Below are positions 26,115 to 34,278 of a stretch of 64,000 nt of DNA, in pieces. Each line of letters opens with the position of its first letter. Position 1 is the stretch's first letter. The stretch is from SIG565 sp045656145 (GTDB lineage: Bacteria; Bacillota; Clostridia; Oscillospirales; Acutalibacteraceae), in NCBI GenBank assembly GCA_045656145.1, contig JAZOQP010000013.1, forward strand, positions 1-64,000, given 5' to 3'. The position numbers and the translations under genes were made by a program. The notes under the pieces are model-generated. The model was not told the origin of the DNA. It saw nothing but the letters and a program-made list of their open reading frames with translations, and searched no databases.

Positions 26115-26973
26115 TGATTGCCCAAGGCGGTGCGGCGCCGTGCGTACCGAAAAAGAAAATATCGGCGGCTTTTGTATGGCGCCTTATTATCCAAAAATTG
26201 CAAGAGCAGATTTGCATTTTTGGGAGGAGCCGTGTATAAGCGGTGAAAATGGCTCTGGAACCATCTTCTTTAGCGGCTGCAATCTTCGGTGTGTTTATTG
26301 CCAAAACTATGAAATAAGCCATAAAAACGGTGGCGAAATTGTAACCCCCGAGGCTTTGGCAGAAAAGATGCGTATGCTCGAAAAAAGGGGCGCTCATAAT
26401 ATAAATTTTGTAAACCCTTCGCACTATATAGCGGCTATTGAAGAGGCTTTAAAAATTTATAAACCCGCCATTCCGCTTGTTATGAATTCGAGCGGATATG
26501 ATTTAGCCGAAATAATAGAAAAGGATATTTTTGATATTTATCTTTTCGATTTAAAATATACTGATAGTGATAAATCTTTAAGATATTCGGGTGTGGAAAA
26601 TTATTTTGTCATAGCCGAAAAGGCGATAAAAGCGGCTTATAAATTAAAAGGCAAAGCCGTTTTTAATGAAAATGGGATAATGCAAAGCGGCGTTATTATC
26701 CGCCATTTAATTTTGCCTTTAAACACAGCCACCGCAATAAAGGTGGCCGATTGGGTTGAGCAAAATACACCTGAGGCTTATTTTAGCCTTATGGCTCAGT
26801 ATCTGCCTAAGGGACGGGCAGAAAATTTCAAGGAAATCAACCGCCGAATCACAAAAAGGGAGTATGATAAGGTGGTAGATTATATTTGCGGCAAAAACTT
26901 AAAAAATGTGTATCTTCAATCTCTTTCTTCGGCAAAAGAAGATTACATACCAAATTTTAATTTAGGAGATTAA
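26098..26973 (+). CDS. PflX-like radical SAM protein
   Basis: A 291-residue radical SAM enzyme related to pyruvate formate-lyase activating proteins (COG1313 type). The [4Fe-4S]-SAM motif is C61NLRCVYC68. An N-terminal cysteine cluster, CNDCPRRC (C5, C8, C12) with C26, may bind a second metal or cluster. The family probably makes glycyl or other protein radicals, but no substrate is established, and no glycyl-radical enzyme gene is nearby. It is the third gene of the typA transcript and overlaps the exonuclease gene. Confidence 0.88.
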   Translation: MKYLCNDCPRRCGAVRTEKENIGGFCMAPYYPKIARADLHFWEEPCISGENGSGTIFFSGCNLRCVYCQNYEISHKNGGEIVTPEALAEKMRMLEKRGAHNINFVNPSHYIAAIEEALKIYKPAIPLVMNSSGYDLAEIIEKDIFDIYLFDLKYTDSDKSLRYSGVENYFVIAEKAIKAAYKLKGKAVFNENGIMQSGVIIRHLILPLNTATAIKVADWVEQNTPEAYFSLMAQYLPKGRAENFKEINRRITKREYDKVVDYICGKNLKNVYLQSLSSAKEDYIPNFNLGD

Positions 26974-26976
26974 AAA

Positions 26977-28140
26977 ATGAGCAAAATTTTGGAGAAGCCC
27001 CTAAATAAAGCAAGTGTTGTAATTAAAGAGGTTACAACAAAGAATGAACTTAGAAAGTTTGTTGATGTTCCCAATGTTCTTTATCGCGATGTTCCGCAGT
27101 TTGTCCCCGCATTTTATGGCGACGACCTGGCAGACTGGGATAAAAAGCAAAACCCAGCATTTGAATATTGCGAGGGTAAAACCTTTTTAGCCTATAAGAA
27201 TGGAAAAATTGTTGGCAGAATAGGTGCCATTTTAAGCCATAAATCTAATGAAAAATGGGGAACTAAGCGTATGCGCTTTTCCCAGGTTGATTTTATTGAT
27301 GATATCGAGGTTTCCTCGGCGCTTTTCTCAGCAGTTGAAGAGTGGGCAAAGGAAAAGGGCTGCAATCAGGTGCATGGACCTTTAGGCTTTTGCGATTTGG
27401 ATAGAGAGGGAATGCTGATTGATGGATACGATAAACGCAATATGTTTATCACATATTATAACCATCCCTATTATAATGAGCATTTGGAAAAACTCGGCTA
27501 TAATAAGGATACCGATTGGGTTGAGTATAAAATTATGGTGCCCGAAAAGCATAGCGATGTTGCCATCAAAATGCATCGCATTGCCGAGCGCGTTTTAAAG
27601 CGCGGAAATTATCATAAAGCCAAGGTTAAAACCCGCTTTGGATATAAACCCTATATCAGCAAGGTTTTCGAGCTTGTTAATAAGGCGTATGCTCCGCTTT
27701 ATGGCGTTGTAGAGCTTAGCGAACGCCAGGTAAAGAAGTATTCAACCAAGTTTATTCCGCTTCTTAATCCTAAATATTGTTGCTTCGTGCTCGATGAAAA
27801 GGATGAACTTGTTGCATTCGGCGTTAGCGTTCCATCGGTTGCCAATGCAATAAAGAAATCAAATGGCCGCCTTTTCCCGTTCGGTTGGGTAGGGGTCTTA
27901 AGAGCCTTTAGCGAAAGCGATGCGCTCGATATGCTTCTTATAGCCGTCCGCCCCGATTTGCAGGGCTCAGGGCTTAATGCCGTTATTCTCGACCACCTGA
28001 TAGGTAACTGCAATAAAAATGGCATTACCTATGCCGAAACAGGCCCAATGCTTGAAACAAACGCCAAAATTTTAGCGCAGTGGAAAACCTTCGAAAAGCA
28101 GCTTCATAAACGCCGCAGATGTTATGTTAAGGATATATAA
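26977..28140 (+). CDS. GNAT-like N-acetyltransferase family protein
   Basis: A 387-residue protein with a GNAT-type fold in the C-terminal half (blocks KYCCFVLDEKDELVAFGVS and AVRPDLQGSGLNAVILDHL, the latter resembling the acetyl-CoA loop). The N-terminal half has FVDVPNVLYRDVPQFVPA, typical of the long YghO-like group of unknown function. It follows the PflX-like gene by three bases with a GGAG ribosome binding site, so it is probably the last gene of the typA operon. A terminator follows. The substrate is unknown. Confidence 0.75.
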   Translation: MSKILEKPLNKASVVIKEVTTKNELRKFVDVPNVLYRDVPQFVPAFYGDDLADWDKKQNPAFEYCEGKTFLAYKNGKIVGRIGAILSHKSNEKWGTKRMRFSQVDFIDDIEVSSALFSAVEEWAKEKGCNQVHGPLGFCDLDREGMLIDGYDKRNMFITYYNHPYYNEHLEKLGYNKDTDWVEYKIMVPEKHSDVAIKMHRIAERVLKRGNYHKAKVKTRFGYKPYISKVFELVNKAYAPLYGVVELSERQVKKYSTKFIPLLNPKYCCFVLDEKDELVAFGVSVPSVANAIKKSNGRLFPFGWVGVLRAFSESDALDMLLIAVRPDLQGSGLNAVILDHLIGNCNKNGITYAETGPMLETNAKILAQWKTFEKQLHKRRRCYVKDI

Positions 28141-28144
28141 AAAC

Positions 28145-28176
28145 AACCCGCCAACTCACAGTTTGGCGGGTTATTT
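28145..28176 (+). terminator. Terminator of the typA operon
   Basis: AACCCGCCAA and TTGGCGGGTT pair around CTCACAGT, followed by an AT-rich stretch. It overlaps the 3' end of the broken HTH gene on the other strand. Confidence 0.82.
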
Positions 28177-28389
28177 ATTTGAATTTATCTTTTCGGTGCG
28201 GTTTAAAAGGTAGTCAACCGAAACCGAGTGAAAATCGGCAAACTTAATTAAAATGGTGGTGGGTATATCGATATCTCCGCGCTCATAATTGCTGTAAACT
28301 CGCTGAGAACAGGAGAGGATTTTCCCCATTTCGCTTTAGGTTAAATCGCGGTCTTCGCGCAGGTTTCTGATTCGCTCATATAAAGGCAT
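28171..28389 (-). pseudogene. HTH (Cro/C1 type) regulator interrupted by an in-frame stop
   Basis: Translating the minus strand from the ATG at 28389 gives MPLYERIRNLREDRDLT, then TAA (28336-28338), then SEMGKILSCSQRVYSNYERG and a normal continuation ending in a TAA at 28171. The whole 72-codon frame reads as a small Cro/C1 repressor (helix-turn-helix, then ADFHSVSVDYLLNRTEK). Family members have Gln at the stop position (LTQ), so one C-to-T change, CAA to TAA, explains the break. A GGCGGTGAT ribosome binding site precedes the ATG. Either a recent nonsense mutation or a sequencing or assembly error. An internal ATG follows the stop, but the product would lack the first helix. Confidence 0.85.
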
Positions 28390-28434
28390 AATATCACCGC
28401 CTATAATATATATCCATCTATATATATTATAATT

Positions 28435-28451
28435 TAGCGAATTATCCGCTA
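28435..28451. promoter_or_regulatory. Imperfect 17-bp palindrome (operator candidate 1)
   Basis: TAGCGAATTATCCGCTA, the same outer sequence as the perfect palindrome 25 bases downstream. It sits between the start of the broken HTH gene and the surface protein promoter. Confidence 0.7.
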
Positions 28452-28480
28452 TTGACTTTTAGCGAAAATTTCGCTAGAAT
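28452..28480 (+). promoter_or_regulatory. Promoter for the 944-residue surface protein
   Basis: TTGACT (28452-28457), 17 bases, TAGAAT (28475-28480). The spacer is almost entirely filled by operator candidate 2. Confidence 0.82.
28460..28476. promoter_or_regulatory. Perfect 17-bp palindrome between -35 and -10 (operator candidate 2)
   Basis: TAGCGAAAATTTCGCTA is a perfect inverted repeat lying in the promoter spacer and overlapping the first bases of the -10. Together with candidate 1 it fits binding of a Cro/C1-type dimer, plausibly the product of the adjacent HTH gene before it was broken. Confidence 0.82.
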
Positions 28481-28513
28481 ATATGTGTATTTATTCCAAA
28501 AGGGGAGATTTTA

Positions 28514-31348
28514 ATGAAAAAAGTATTATCATTGGTTTTATGTTTGGTTCTTACATTAACTTTAATACCATATGGTATTAATTTTGATGTAACTGCAAAT
28601 GCTGAGGGGCTAGACCAAATTGCCGAGAATCAAACTTGGCATAATTCCTGGGATGGTAGCAAAAAATACGTTTATTTAAAGGTTAGCGAATCAGGATACT
28701 ATGATTTTACTATGATTAACCATAAAGATGATTCCGGCATAGTGAACTTTACATGTTCTAATATAACAAATTATGTTGAAGATAATTTTTATTATGCTCA
28801 AGGCATTTTTAATTATGGCCCTATTGATAATTTTAGTGAGGAAAAAATTTATTTAGATAAAGACAGTCTATATGAAATAATAATCGAGTATGGCCAATAT
28901 GATGATGATTGGAATTTAATCAATACTGAGGCTGAAATAAGTTTTGTTTTTACAAAAATTGATTATTCTCCTGTGAAATTAAATTTAGGTAATAATGTGA
29001 ATTTAACTGTAGGAAATTCAACCAAGGAAATTTTAGAATTTAAAACGTCTACCACTGGAGATTATTTATTTTCTTTAAATAATTATGTGGATTTTGGTGT
29101 ATATATTTTTGAAAAAAATTCCGGAAAAATGGTTGCTAATGGTTATTTTTACGAAAATTCAACTAAACTACGATTAAATTTAAAGGCTAATACCGAATAC
29201 ATAATTTATGCACTTAGTTATGAGAAAAGCACCAGACTAGTACGTTTTAGTGTTTCTAAAGCAAATAAAAATGTAACAAAAATTGATATTGCTTCAAATG
29301 AAATGATATTGCCTAATGATGGATTTTTTGATGATGGCGAAGCATCTCTTTATAGTAGCGATATAGAAAGCTTCACTTATAAGGTTACATATTCCGATAA
29401 AACAACCGAGACTTTCACTTACTATGGATTGAGGCAAAACGGATTCGGTTATATTGGCGTTGAATATACCGGTATAATAATTTGTAGACCTGACGGCGAA
29501 TCGTTCTTTGGAATCGGTTATCAACCGGTGATCGTCTCATATATGTATAACCAAGAATCAACCTCTCAGATCTATATTTCTTCGTATCTTGAATATTTTT
29601 CTTACCTCAATAGCGTTTCTGATTTTGGGAATATGCGTATTGAGTATGAGGATGAAAATACTCACACATATTATTGGAGAATAAAACCTAAGGAAACTAA
29701 TGTCTATGCTTTTTATTCATCTTATTGGGATGATTTTTCTTATCTAAATAGAACCATCTTTGATGCCAATAATAATATAATTCCTGAGAATAGCGGAACA
29801 TGGTGTTTAAAATCGGGACAAGAATATATTTTGAGAGTATCTTATACGTATGATGAGTATTGTTGTAGTGATGTTATATTTTGGTTAGAAACTTATAGAG
29901 AACACAATCACTCTTACAAAAATGCTTGTGATAAAGACTGCAATGTATGTGGTAATATAAGAACTGCTCCCCATAAATATTCGCACAATTGTGATACAAC
30001 TTGTAATTTATGCGGTGCCAAAAGAAAAATAACACATACCTATAAAAATGTAGTTACAAAGGCAACACTTACTAAGAATGGTAAAATTAGTTATAAATGT
30101 TCAGTCTGTGGATATACAGCAAGCAAAACAACTACTGTCAAGTTTGCAAAGACATTTGCTTTGTCTACTACCAATTATACTTATGATGGTAAGGCTAAAA
30201 AACCTACTGTAACAGTAAAAGATTCTGCAGGTAAGGTATTAAAGAAGGATACTGATTATACAGTTACTTATCCAACTAGTTGTACGAACGCCGGAACGTA
30301 TAAGGTAACGGTTAAGATGAAAGGAAATTATTCAGGCACTAAAACTTTAACCTATAAAATTAATCCGGCTAGTATTTCTAAATGTAAAATTACTCTTTCT
30401 AAAACCAGTTACACCTATGATAGAAAGGCTAAAAAACCTACTGTAACAGTTAAAGATTCAGCAGGCAAGGTGTTAAAGAAGGATACGGACTATACTGTAA
30501 CGTATCCTAGCTCTTGTACTAGTGCTGGCACCTATAAGGTAACCGTTAAAATGAAGGGTAATTATACAGGCGCTAAAACTTTAACCTATAAAATTAATCC
30601 GGCTGGTATTTCTAAATGTAAAATAAGTCTTTCTAAAACCAGCTACACCTATGATGGAAAGGTTAAAACACCTACTGTAACGGTTAAAGATTCGGCGGGT
30701 AAAACTATTTCCTTTAAATATTACACAGTTACTTATGATAAGGGCAGAACGAATGTTGGAAGTTATAAGGTAACAATTAAATTTAAGGGGAATTATAGTG
30801 GCACCAAAACCCTTACATTTAAAATTAAACCAATTGACATTTCCAAATGCAAAATTAAAGCGGTTGGCGCTTCATTTAACTATAACGGAAAGAAGCAAAC
30901 CCCTAAAATTACTGTTAAGAATGCATCGGGTAAGACCTTAAAACTCGGCACCGATTATACTTTATCTTATTCGGGCGGCAGTAAGAATGTTGGCAAATAT
31001 ACCGTTACTGTTAAAATGAAGGGCAAATATACAGGCACCAAGAAATATGCCTATACCATCTTTCCAAAAGGGACTAGCCTTACTAAGGTTGAGGGAAGAA
31101 AAGGCGGACTCAATGTTTATTATAATAAGCAAACCGCCGAAACAACAGGCTATCAGATACAATATAGCCTATATAAAAATTTTGCTAACGACACTATTCT
31201 TTATGCCGATAACAGTCGAACTGCTGTAGGAATTAACAATTTAAAGAAAAACTATATTTATCATGTTCGTGTTCGCACATATAAGGTTGTGAATGGAACA
31301 AAATATTTTTCAGCTTGGTCTAAATATATGTCGGCAGCAGCAAAATAA
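28514..31348 (+). CDS. Secreted repeat protein with Ig-like repeats and C-terminal Fn3-like domain
   Basis: A 944-residue exported protein. A signal peptide (1-30) has a likely cleavage site after ANA. Residues 31-455 are AT-rich at DNA level and unrecognised. Residues about 459-535 carry Cys/His blocks (CDKDCNVCGN, CDTTCNLCGAK, CSVCGYT). Four tandem 77-78-residue beta-rich repeats (about 545-850) follow, each with YTYDGKAKKP and GNYSGTKTLTYKI variants, then a fibronectin III-like C-terminus. No sortase or SLH anchor is visible. GGGGAG precedes the ATG. A surface or adhesive role is inferred. Confidence 0.8.
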   Translation: MKKVLSLVLCLVLTLTLIPYGINFDVTANAEGLDQIAENQTWHNSWDGSKKYVYLKVSESGYYDFTMINHKDDSGIVNFTCSNITNYVEDNFYYAQGIFNYGPIDNFSEEKIYLDKDSLYEIIIEYGQYDDDWNLINTEAEISFVFTKIDYSPVKLNLGNNVNLTVGNSTKEILEFKTSTTGDYLFSLNNYVDFGVYIFEKNSGKMVANGYFYENSTKLRLNLKANTEYIIYALSYEKSTRLVRFSVSKANKNVTKIDIASNEMILPNDGFFDDGEASLYSSDIESFTYKVTYSDKTTETFTYYGLRQNGFGYIGVEYTGIIICRPDGESFFGIGYQPVIVSYMYNQESTSQIYISSYLEYFSYLNSVSDFGNMRIEYEDENTHTYYWRIKPKETNVYAFYSSYWDDFSYLNRTIFDANNNIIPENSGTWCLKSGQEYILRVSYTYDEYCCSDVIFWLETYREHNHSYKNACDKDCNVCGNIRTAPHKYSHNCDTTCNLCGAKRKITHTYKNVVTKATLTKNGKISYKCSVCGYTASKTTTVKFAKTFALSTTNYTYDGKAKKPTVTVKDSAGKVLKKDTDYTVTYPTSCTNAGTYKVTVKMKGNYSGTKTLTYKINPASISKCKITLSKTSYTYDRKAKKPTVTVKDSAGKVLKKDTDYTVTYPSSCTSAGTYKVTVKMKGNYTGAKTLTYKINPAGISKCKISLSKTSYTYDGKVKTPTVTVKDSAGKTISFKYYTVTYDKGRTNVGSYKVTIKFKGNYSGTKTLTFKIKPIDISKCKIKAVGASFNYNGKKQTPKITVKNASGKTLKLGTDYTLSYSGGSKNVGKYTVTVKMKGKYTGTKKYAYTIFPKGTSLTKVEGRKGGLNVYYNKQTAETTGYQIQYSLYKNFANDTILYADNSRTAVGINNLKKNYIYHVRVRTYKVVNGTKYFSAWSKYMSAAAK
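30146..31064 (+). repeat. Four tandem ~234-bp coding repeats
   Basis: The TYDGK-type motif recurs with codon starts at 30179, 30413, 30647 and 30878, giving periods of 234, 234 and 231 bp. Units 1 and 2 are most alike; unit 4 has diverged most. Confidence 0.92.
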
Positions 31349-31351
31349 AGT

Positions 31352-31384
31352 AAAATGGCTCCCATTTAAAATGGGAGCCATTTT
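31352..31384. terminator. Bidirectional terminator between surface protein and dap operon
   Basis: A perfect 14-bp stem (AAAATGGCTCCCAT with ATGGGAGCCATTTT) around TTAAA, flanked by A and T tracts. Confidence 0.92.
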
Positions 31385-31404
31385 GTTTAAAAAAGTATTA
31401 ATTT

Positions 31405-32157
31405 TTAAAACTCCAAAACATCGTTCATATTATAAAGGCCCGGAGTTTTGTCTTTAAGGAATTTTGCGGCGGTTACCGAGCCATTTGCGAAAACGGTTTT
31501 TGAGAAAGCCTCATGCTTAATCGAAATAACCTCATTGTTTCCCGCGAAAATAACCTCATGCTCGCCAACAATTGTGCCGCCGCGAACCGAATGAATACCA
31601 ATTTCATTCTTGTTTCTCTTTTGCCTTTTGGAGTGGCGGTCATACTCATAGAGCATTTTGTTATCGAGCGTTTCATTAATGGCATCTGCAAGCATTATTG
31701 CGGTGCCTGAGGGGGCATCTACCTTTTGGTTATGATGCTTTTCGATAATTTCAATATTAAAGCTATCGTCCAAAAATGCGGTGGCTTTTTTAGCAAGGCT
31801 CACCATTAAATTAACGCCGAGCGATAAATTAAATGTGAAGAAAACGGGAATAATGCCCGCAGCCGCCTTGATTTTTTCAATTTCAATATCGGTATAGCCT
31901 GTTGTTGCAATAACCAAAGGAGTCTTTGTTTTTGCGGCAAAGGTTATAAGCGAATCAAGAGCGCTCGGATGCGAAAAATCGATTATAACATCGCCCTTTG
32001 GCACATCATTAAAATCGGGGAAAACGGGAAAATCGGCATATTTTTCGCCGAATTTATCAACACCCGCAATAATTTCGCAGTTTTCATCCTCTTCTACTAT
32101 CGAATTAATAACTCTGCCCATTTTGCCGCAGCAACCGCTGAGTATAATTTTTAACAT
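31405..32157 (-). CDS. dapB: 4-hydroxy-tetrahydrodipicolinate reductase
   Basis: A 250-residue NAD(P)H-dependent reductase of the lysine/diaminopimelate pathway. The nucleotide loop is SGCCGKMGR near the N-terminus (Cys-Cys in place of the usual Ala/x), and the catalytic and substrate block EKHHNQKVDAPSGTA is present. It makes tetrahydrodipicolinate, needed for peptidoglycan and, in spore formers, for dipicolinate. It is the third gene of the asd-dapA-dapB operon, 12 bases after dapA. Confidence 0.96.
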   Translation of the reverse strand: MLKIILSGCCGKMGRVINSIVEEDENCEIIAGVDKFGEKYADFPVFPDFNDVPKGDVIIDFSHPSALDSLITFAAKTKTPLVIATTGYTDIEIEKIKAAAGIIPVFFTFNLSLGVNLMVSLAKKATAFLDDSFNIEIIEKHHNQKVDAPSGTAIMLADAINETLDNKMLYEYDRHSKRQKRNKNEIGIHSVRGGTIVGEHEVIFAGNNEVISIKHEAFSKTVFANGSVTAAKFLKDKTPGLYNMNDVLEF

Positions 32158-32169
32158 CTTTTCTACCCT

Positions 32170-33057
32170 CTAAATAAGATTAAGGTTTTTCATAATCTTA
32201 ATCATTTCTGCTTTTTTGCCCTCGTTCATAGGAACTAAGGGGAGTCTTACAGGGCCAACATTTTTGCCCATAAGGTTCATAGCCTCTTTAACGGGGATGG
32301 GGTTAACATCACTAAATAGCGCGTTAATAAAGGGGATATATTTAAGCTGAAGGTCGCGAGCCTTTTCAGTATCTCCGTTTAAGAAAGCGTGGCACATATC
32401 GTGTGTTTCTTTTGGTACAATGTTTGAAAGCACCGAGATAACACCCTTACCGCCAAGCGCCATCATAGGAATAATCTGGTCATCGTTGCCCGAATAAATA
32501 TCAAGTGCATCGCCAACTAATTGCTTAGTTTTAGCAACGCTTGAAATATCTCCGTTAGCCTCTTTAATAGCCACTATATTTTCGTGTTTCGAAAGCTCTA
32601 GATAGGTTTCGGGCTGAATTGAAACACCTGTACGAGAAGGTACATTATAAACAATAAGCGGTTTATCAATGCGGTCGGCAATATAGTTATAGTGAGCTAT
32701 AAGACCTGCCTGAGAAGCTTTATTGTAATAAGGGGTTACCGATAAAAGAGCATCGGCACCAAGAGAGATAGCCTCTTTGCAAAGGCCAACTGAATATACA
32801 GTATCATTACTGCCGGCACCTGCGATAATCGGCACTCTGCCATCTGCTGTTTTAATAGCCTCTTCAATAACTTTTACGTGCTCTTTATAGCTGAGAGTTG
32901 ATTTTTCACCGGTTGTACCGCAAATAACAAGCGCATCAATACCTGCCTCAATCTGCTCGTTAACAAGGTTTCTTAAAACGTCATAATTAACACTTGTATC
33001 AGGATTCATTGGGGTTACAAGCGCAGTTGCAGCGCCTGTAAAAATAGTCTTTTTCAT
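32170..33057 (-). CDS. dapA: 4-hydroxy-tetrahydrodipicolinate synthase
   Basis: A 295-residue TIM-barrel class I aldolase condensing pyruvate with aspartate semialdehyde. Motifs are CGTTGEKSTL, YNVPSRTG (catalytic Tyr) and IVAIKEANGD (Schiff-base Lys). The ATG at 33057 lies after GAGAGG; the frame extends six codons upstream to a TTG that overlaps the ribosome binding site. It is the second gene of the operon, 21 bases after asd. Confidence 0.96.
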   Translation of the reverse strand: MKKTIFTGAATALVTPMNPDTSVNYDVLRNLVNEQIEAGIDALVICGTTGEKSTLSYKEHVKVIEEAIKTADGRVPIIAGAGSNDTVYSVGLCKEAISLGADALLSVTPYYNKASQAGLIAHYNYIADRIDKPLIVYNVPSRTGVSIQPETYLELSKHENIVAIKEANGDISSVAKTKQLVGDALDIYSGNDDQIIPMMALGGKGVISVLSNIVPKETHDMCHAFLNGDTEKARDLQLKYIPFINALFSDVNPIPVKEAMNLMGKNVGPVRLPLVPMNEGKKAEMIKIMKNLNLI

Positions 33058-33078
33058 AATAGAATTACCTCTCAAAAA

Positions 33079-34158
33079 TTAATCGATATAACCTTCAGCG
33101 CAAAGTAGCTCTGCTAAAAGCACAGCACCGCCCGCAGCACCGCGAAGGGTGTTGTGAGAAAGGCAAACGAACTTATAGTCATACTGGCTGTCTTCTCTAA
33201 GTCTGCCGATAGATACCGCCATACCGTTTTCAAGGTTGCGGTGCATCTTGGTTTGGGGCATATTATCTTCGGTAAAGTAGTGTAAGAACTGCTTGGGAGC
33301 GCTGGGCAATTCTAATTCCTGAGCACGACCGGCGAAGTTTTGCCACTTTTCTAAAATTTCTTCCTTAGTAGGTTTCTTATCGAAACTTACAAATACGGCT
33401 GCCATATGACCATCCGATACAGGAACTCTTAGGCACTGAGCGGTAAGCTTCGGAGTTGTTGAATTAACGATTACGCCATTTTCAACCTTACCCCAAATTT
33501 TAAGAGGCTCTTGCTCTGATTTTTCTTCCTCGCCGCCAATGTAGGGGATAACATTATCCACCATCTCGGGCCAACGCTCGAAGGTTTTACCTGCTCCCGA
33601 AATTGCCTGATATGTGCAAACAAGACCTTGCTTAATGCCAAAGCAATCAAGCGGGAAGAGTGCGGGAACATAGCTTTGGAGCGAGCAGTTTGATTTAACT
33701 GCAATAAAGCCACGCTTTGTGCCGAGTCTCTTTCTCTGATCAATAATAACCTTAGCGTGCTCAGCATTGATTTCGGGAATAATCATTGGAACATCGGGAG
33801 TTCCTCTATGCGCGCTGTTGTTTGAAATAACAGGACACTCTAATTTTGCATAAGCCTCTTCAAGAGCTTTGATTTCATCTTTTTTCATATCAACTGCGCA
33901 GAAAACAAAATCAACCATAGAAGCGATTTTTTCCATATCAGTAGTAGCATCAAGAACGGGCATATCCTTAACAGCCTCAGGCATTGGGTCGGTCATAGCC
34001 CAACGCGAGCCTACTGCCTCAGAATAACTTTTTCCTGCCGAGCGTGAGGAAGCGGCAAGACATTTAATTTCAAACCAGGGATGATTAGCATTTAGCAAAA
34101 CAAAACGCTGACCTACCATTCCTGTAGCACCGATGATGCCAACATTATATTTTTTCAC
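33079..34158 (-). CDS. asd: Aspartate-semialdehyde dehydrogenase
   Basis: A 359-residue enzyme that reduces aspartyl phosphate to the semialdehyde, feeding lysine/DAP, threonine and methionine synthesis. The NADP loop is GATGMVGQRF; the active-site cysteine lies in SNCSLQSYV; SDGHMAAVF carries the histidine. Its length and motifs fit the archaeal/yeast-like Asd group found in many Clostridia. The start is set to the GTG at 34158, about 11 bases after AAAGG; the open frame continues upstream to 34230, but that lies at or before the predicted transcription start. Confidence 0.93.
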   Translation of the reverse strand: MKKYNVGIIGATGMVGQRFVLLNANHPWFEIKCLAASSRSAGKSYSEAVGSRWAMTDPMPEAVKDMPVLDATTDMEKIASMVDFVFCAVDMKKDEIKALEEAYAKLECPVISNNSAHRGTPDVPMIIPEINAEHAKVIIDQRKRLGTKRGFIAVKSNCSLQSYVPALFPLDCFGIKQGLVCTYQAISGAGKTFERWPEMVDNVIPYIGGEEEKSEQEPLKIWGKVENGVIVNSTTPKLTAQCLRVPVSDGHMAAVFVSFDKKPTKEEILEKWQNFAGRAQELELPSAPKQFLHYFTEDNMPQTKMHRNLENGMAVSIGRLREDSQYDYKFVCLSHNTLRGAAGGAVLLAELLCAEGYID

Positions 34159-34178
34159 AAAAAACACTGCCTTTCGAT

Positions 34179-34198
34179 AAATAAGGGTTGCCTTATTT
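34179..34198 (-). other. Leader hairpin upstream of asd
   Basis: AAATAAGG (34179-34186) and CCTTATTT (34191-34198) form an 8-bp stem with a four-base loop in the roughly 55-base leader of the asd operon. It is too small for a lysine riboswitch and could be an operator or an mRNA-stabilising hairpin. Confidence 0.5.
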
Positions 34199-34220
34199 AA
34201 AAAAATAATTATAATATAAT

Positions 34221-34249
34221 AATATAGCATTAAAAAACAATTTTGTCAA
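34221..34249 (-). promoter_or_regulatory. Promoter of asd-dapA-dapB
   Basis: On the minus strand TTGACA (34244-34249) and TATATT (34221-34226) are separated by 17 bases. Confidence 0.85.
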
Positions 34250-34278
34250 ACGAATTTAAGCAAAGAGAGAACCAATTA

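Noticed and set aside
28171..28389. Genetic code with TAA read as Gln
   Set aside because: Most neighbouring genes end with TAA at natural family ends, so TAA is a normal stop here.
34159..34278. Lysine riboswitch before asd-dapA-dapB
   Set aside because: The predicted leader is only about 55 bases, with one 8-bp hairpin; a lysine riboswitch needs roughly 170 bases.
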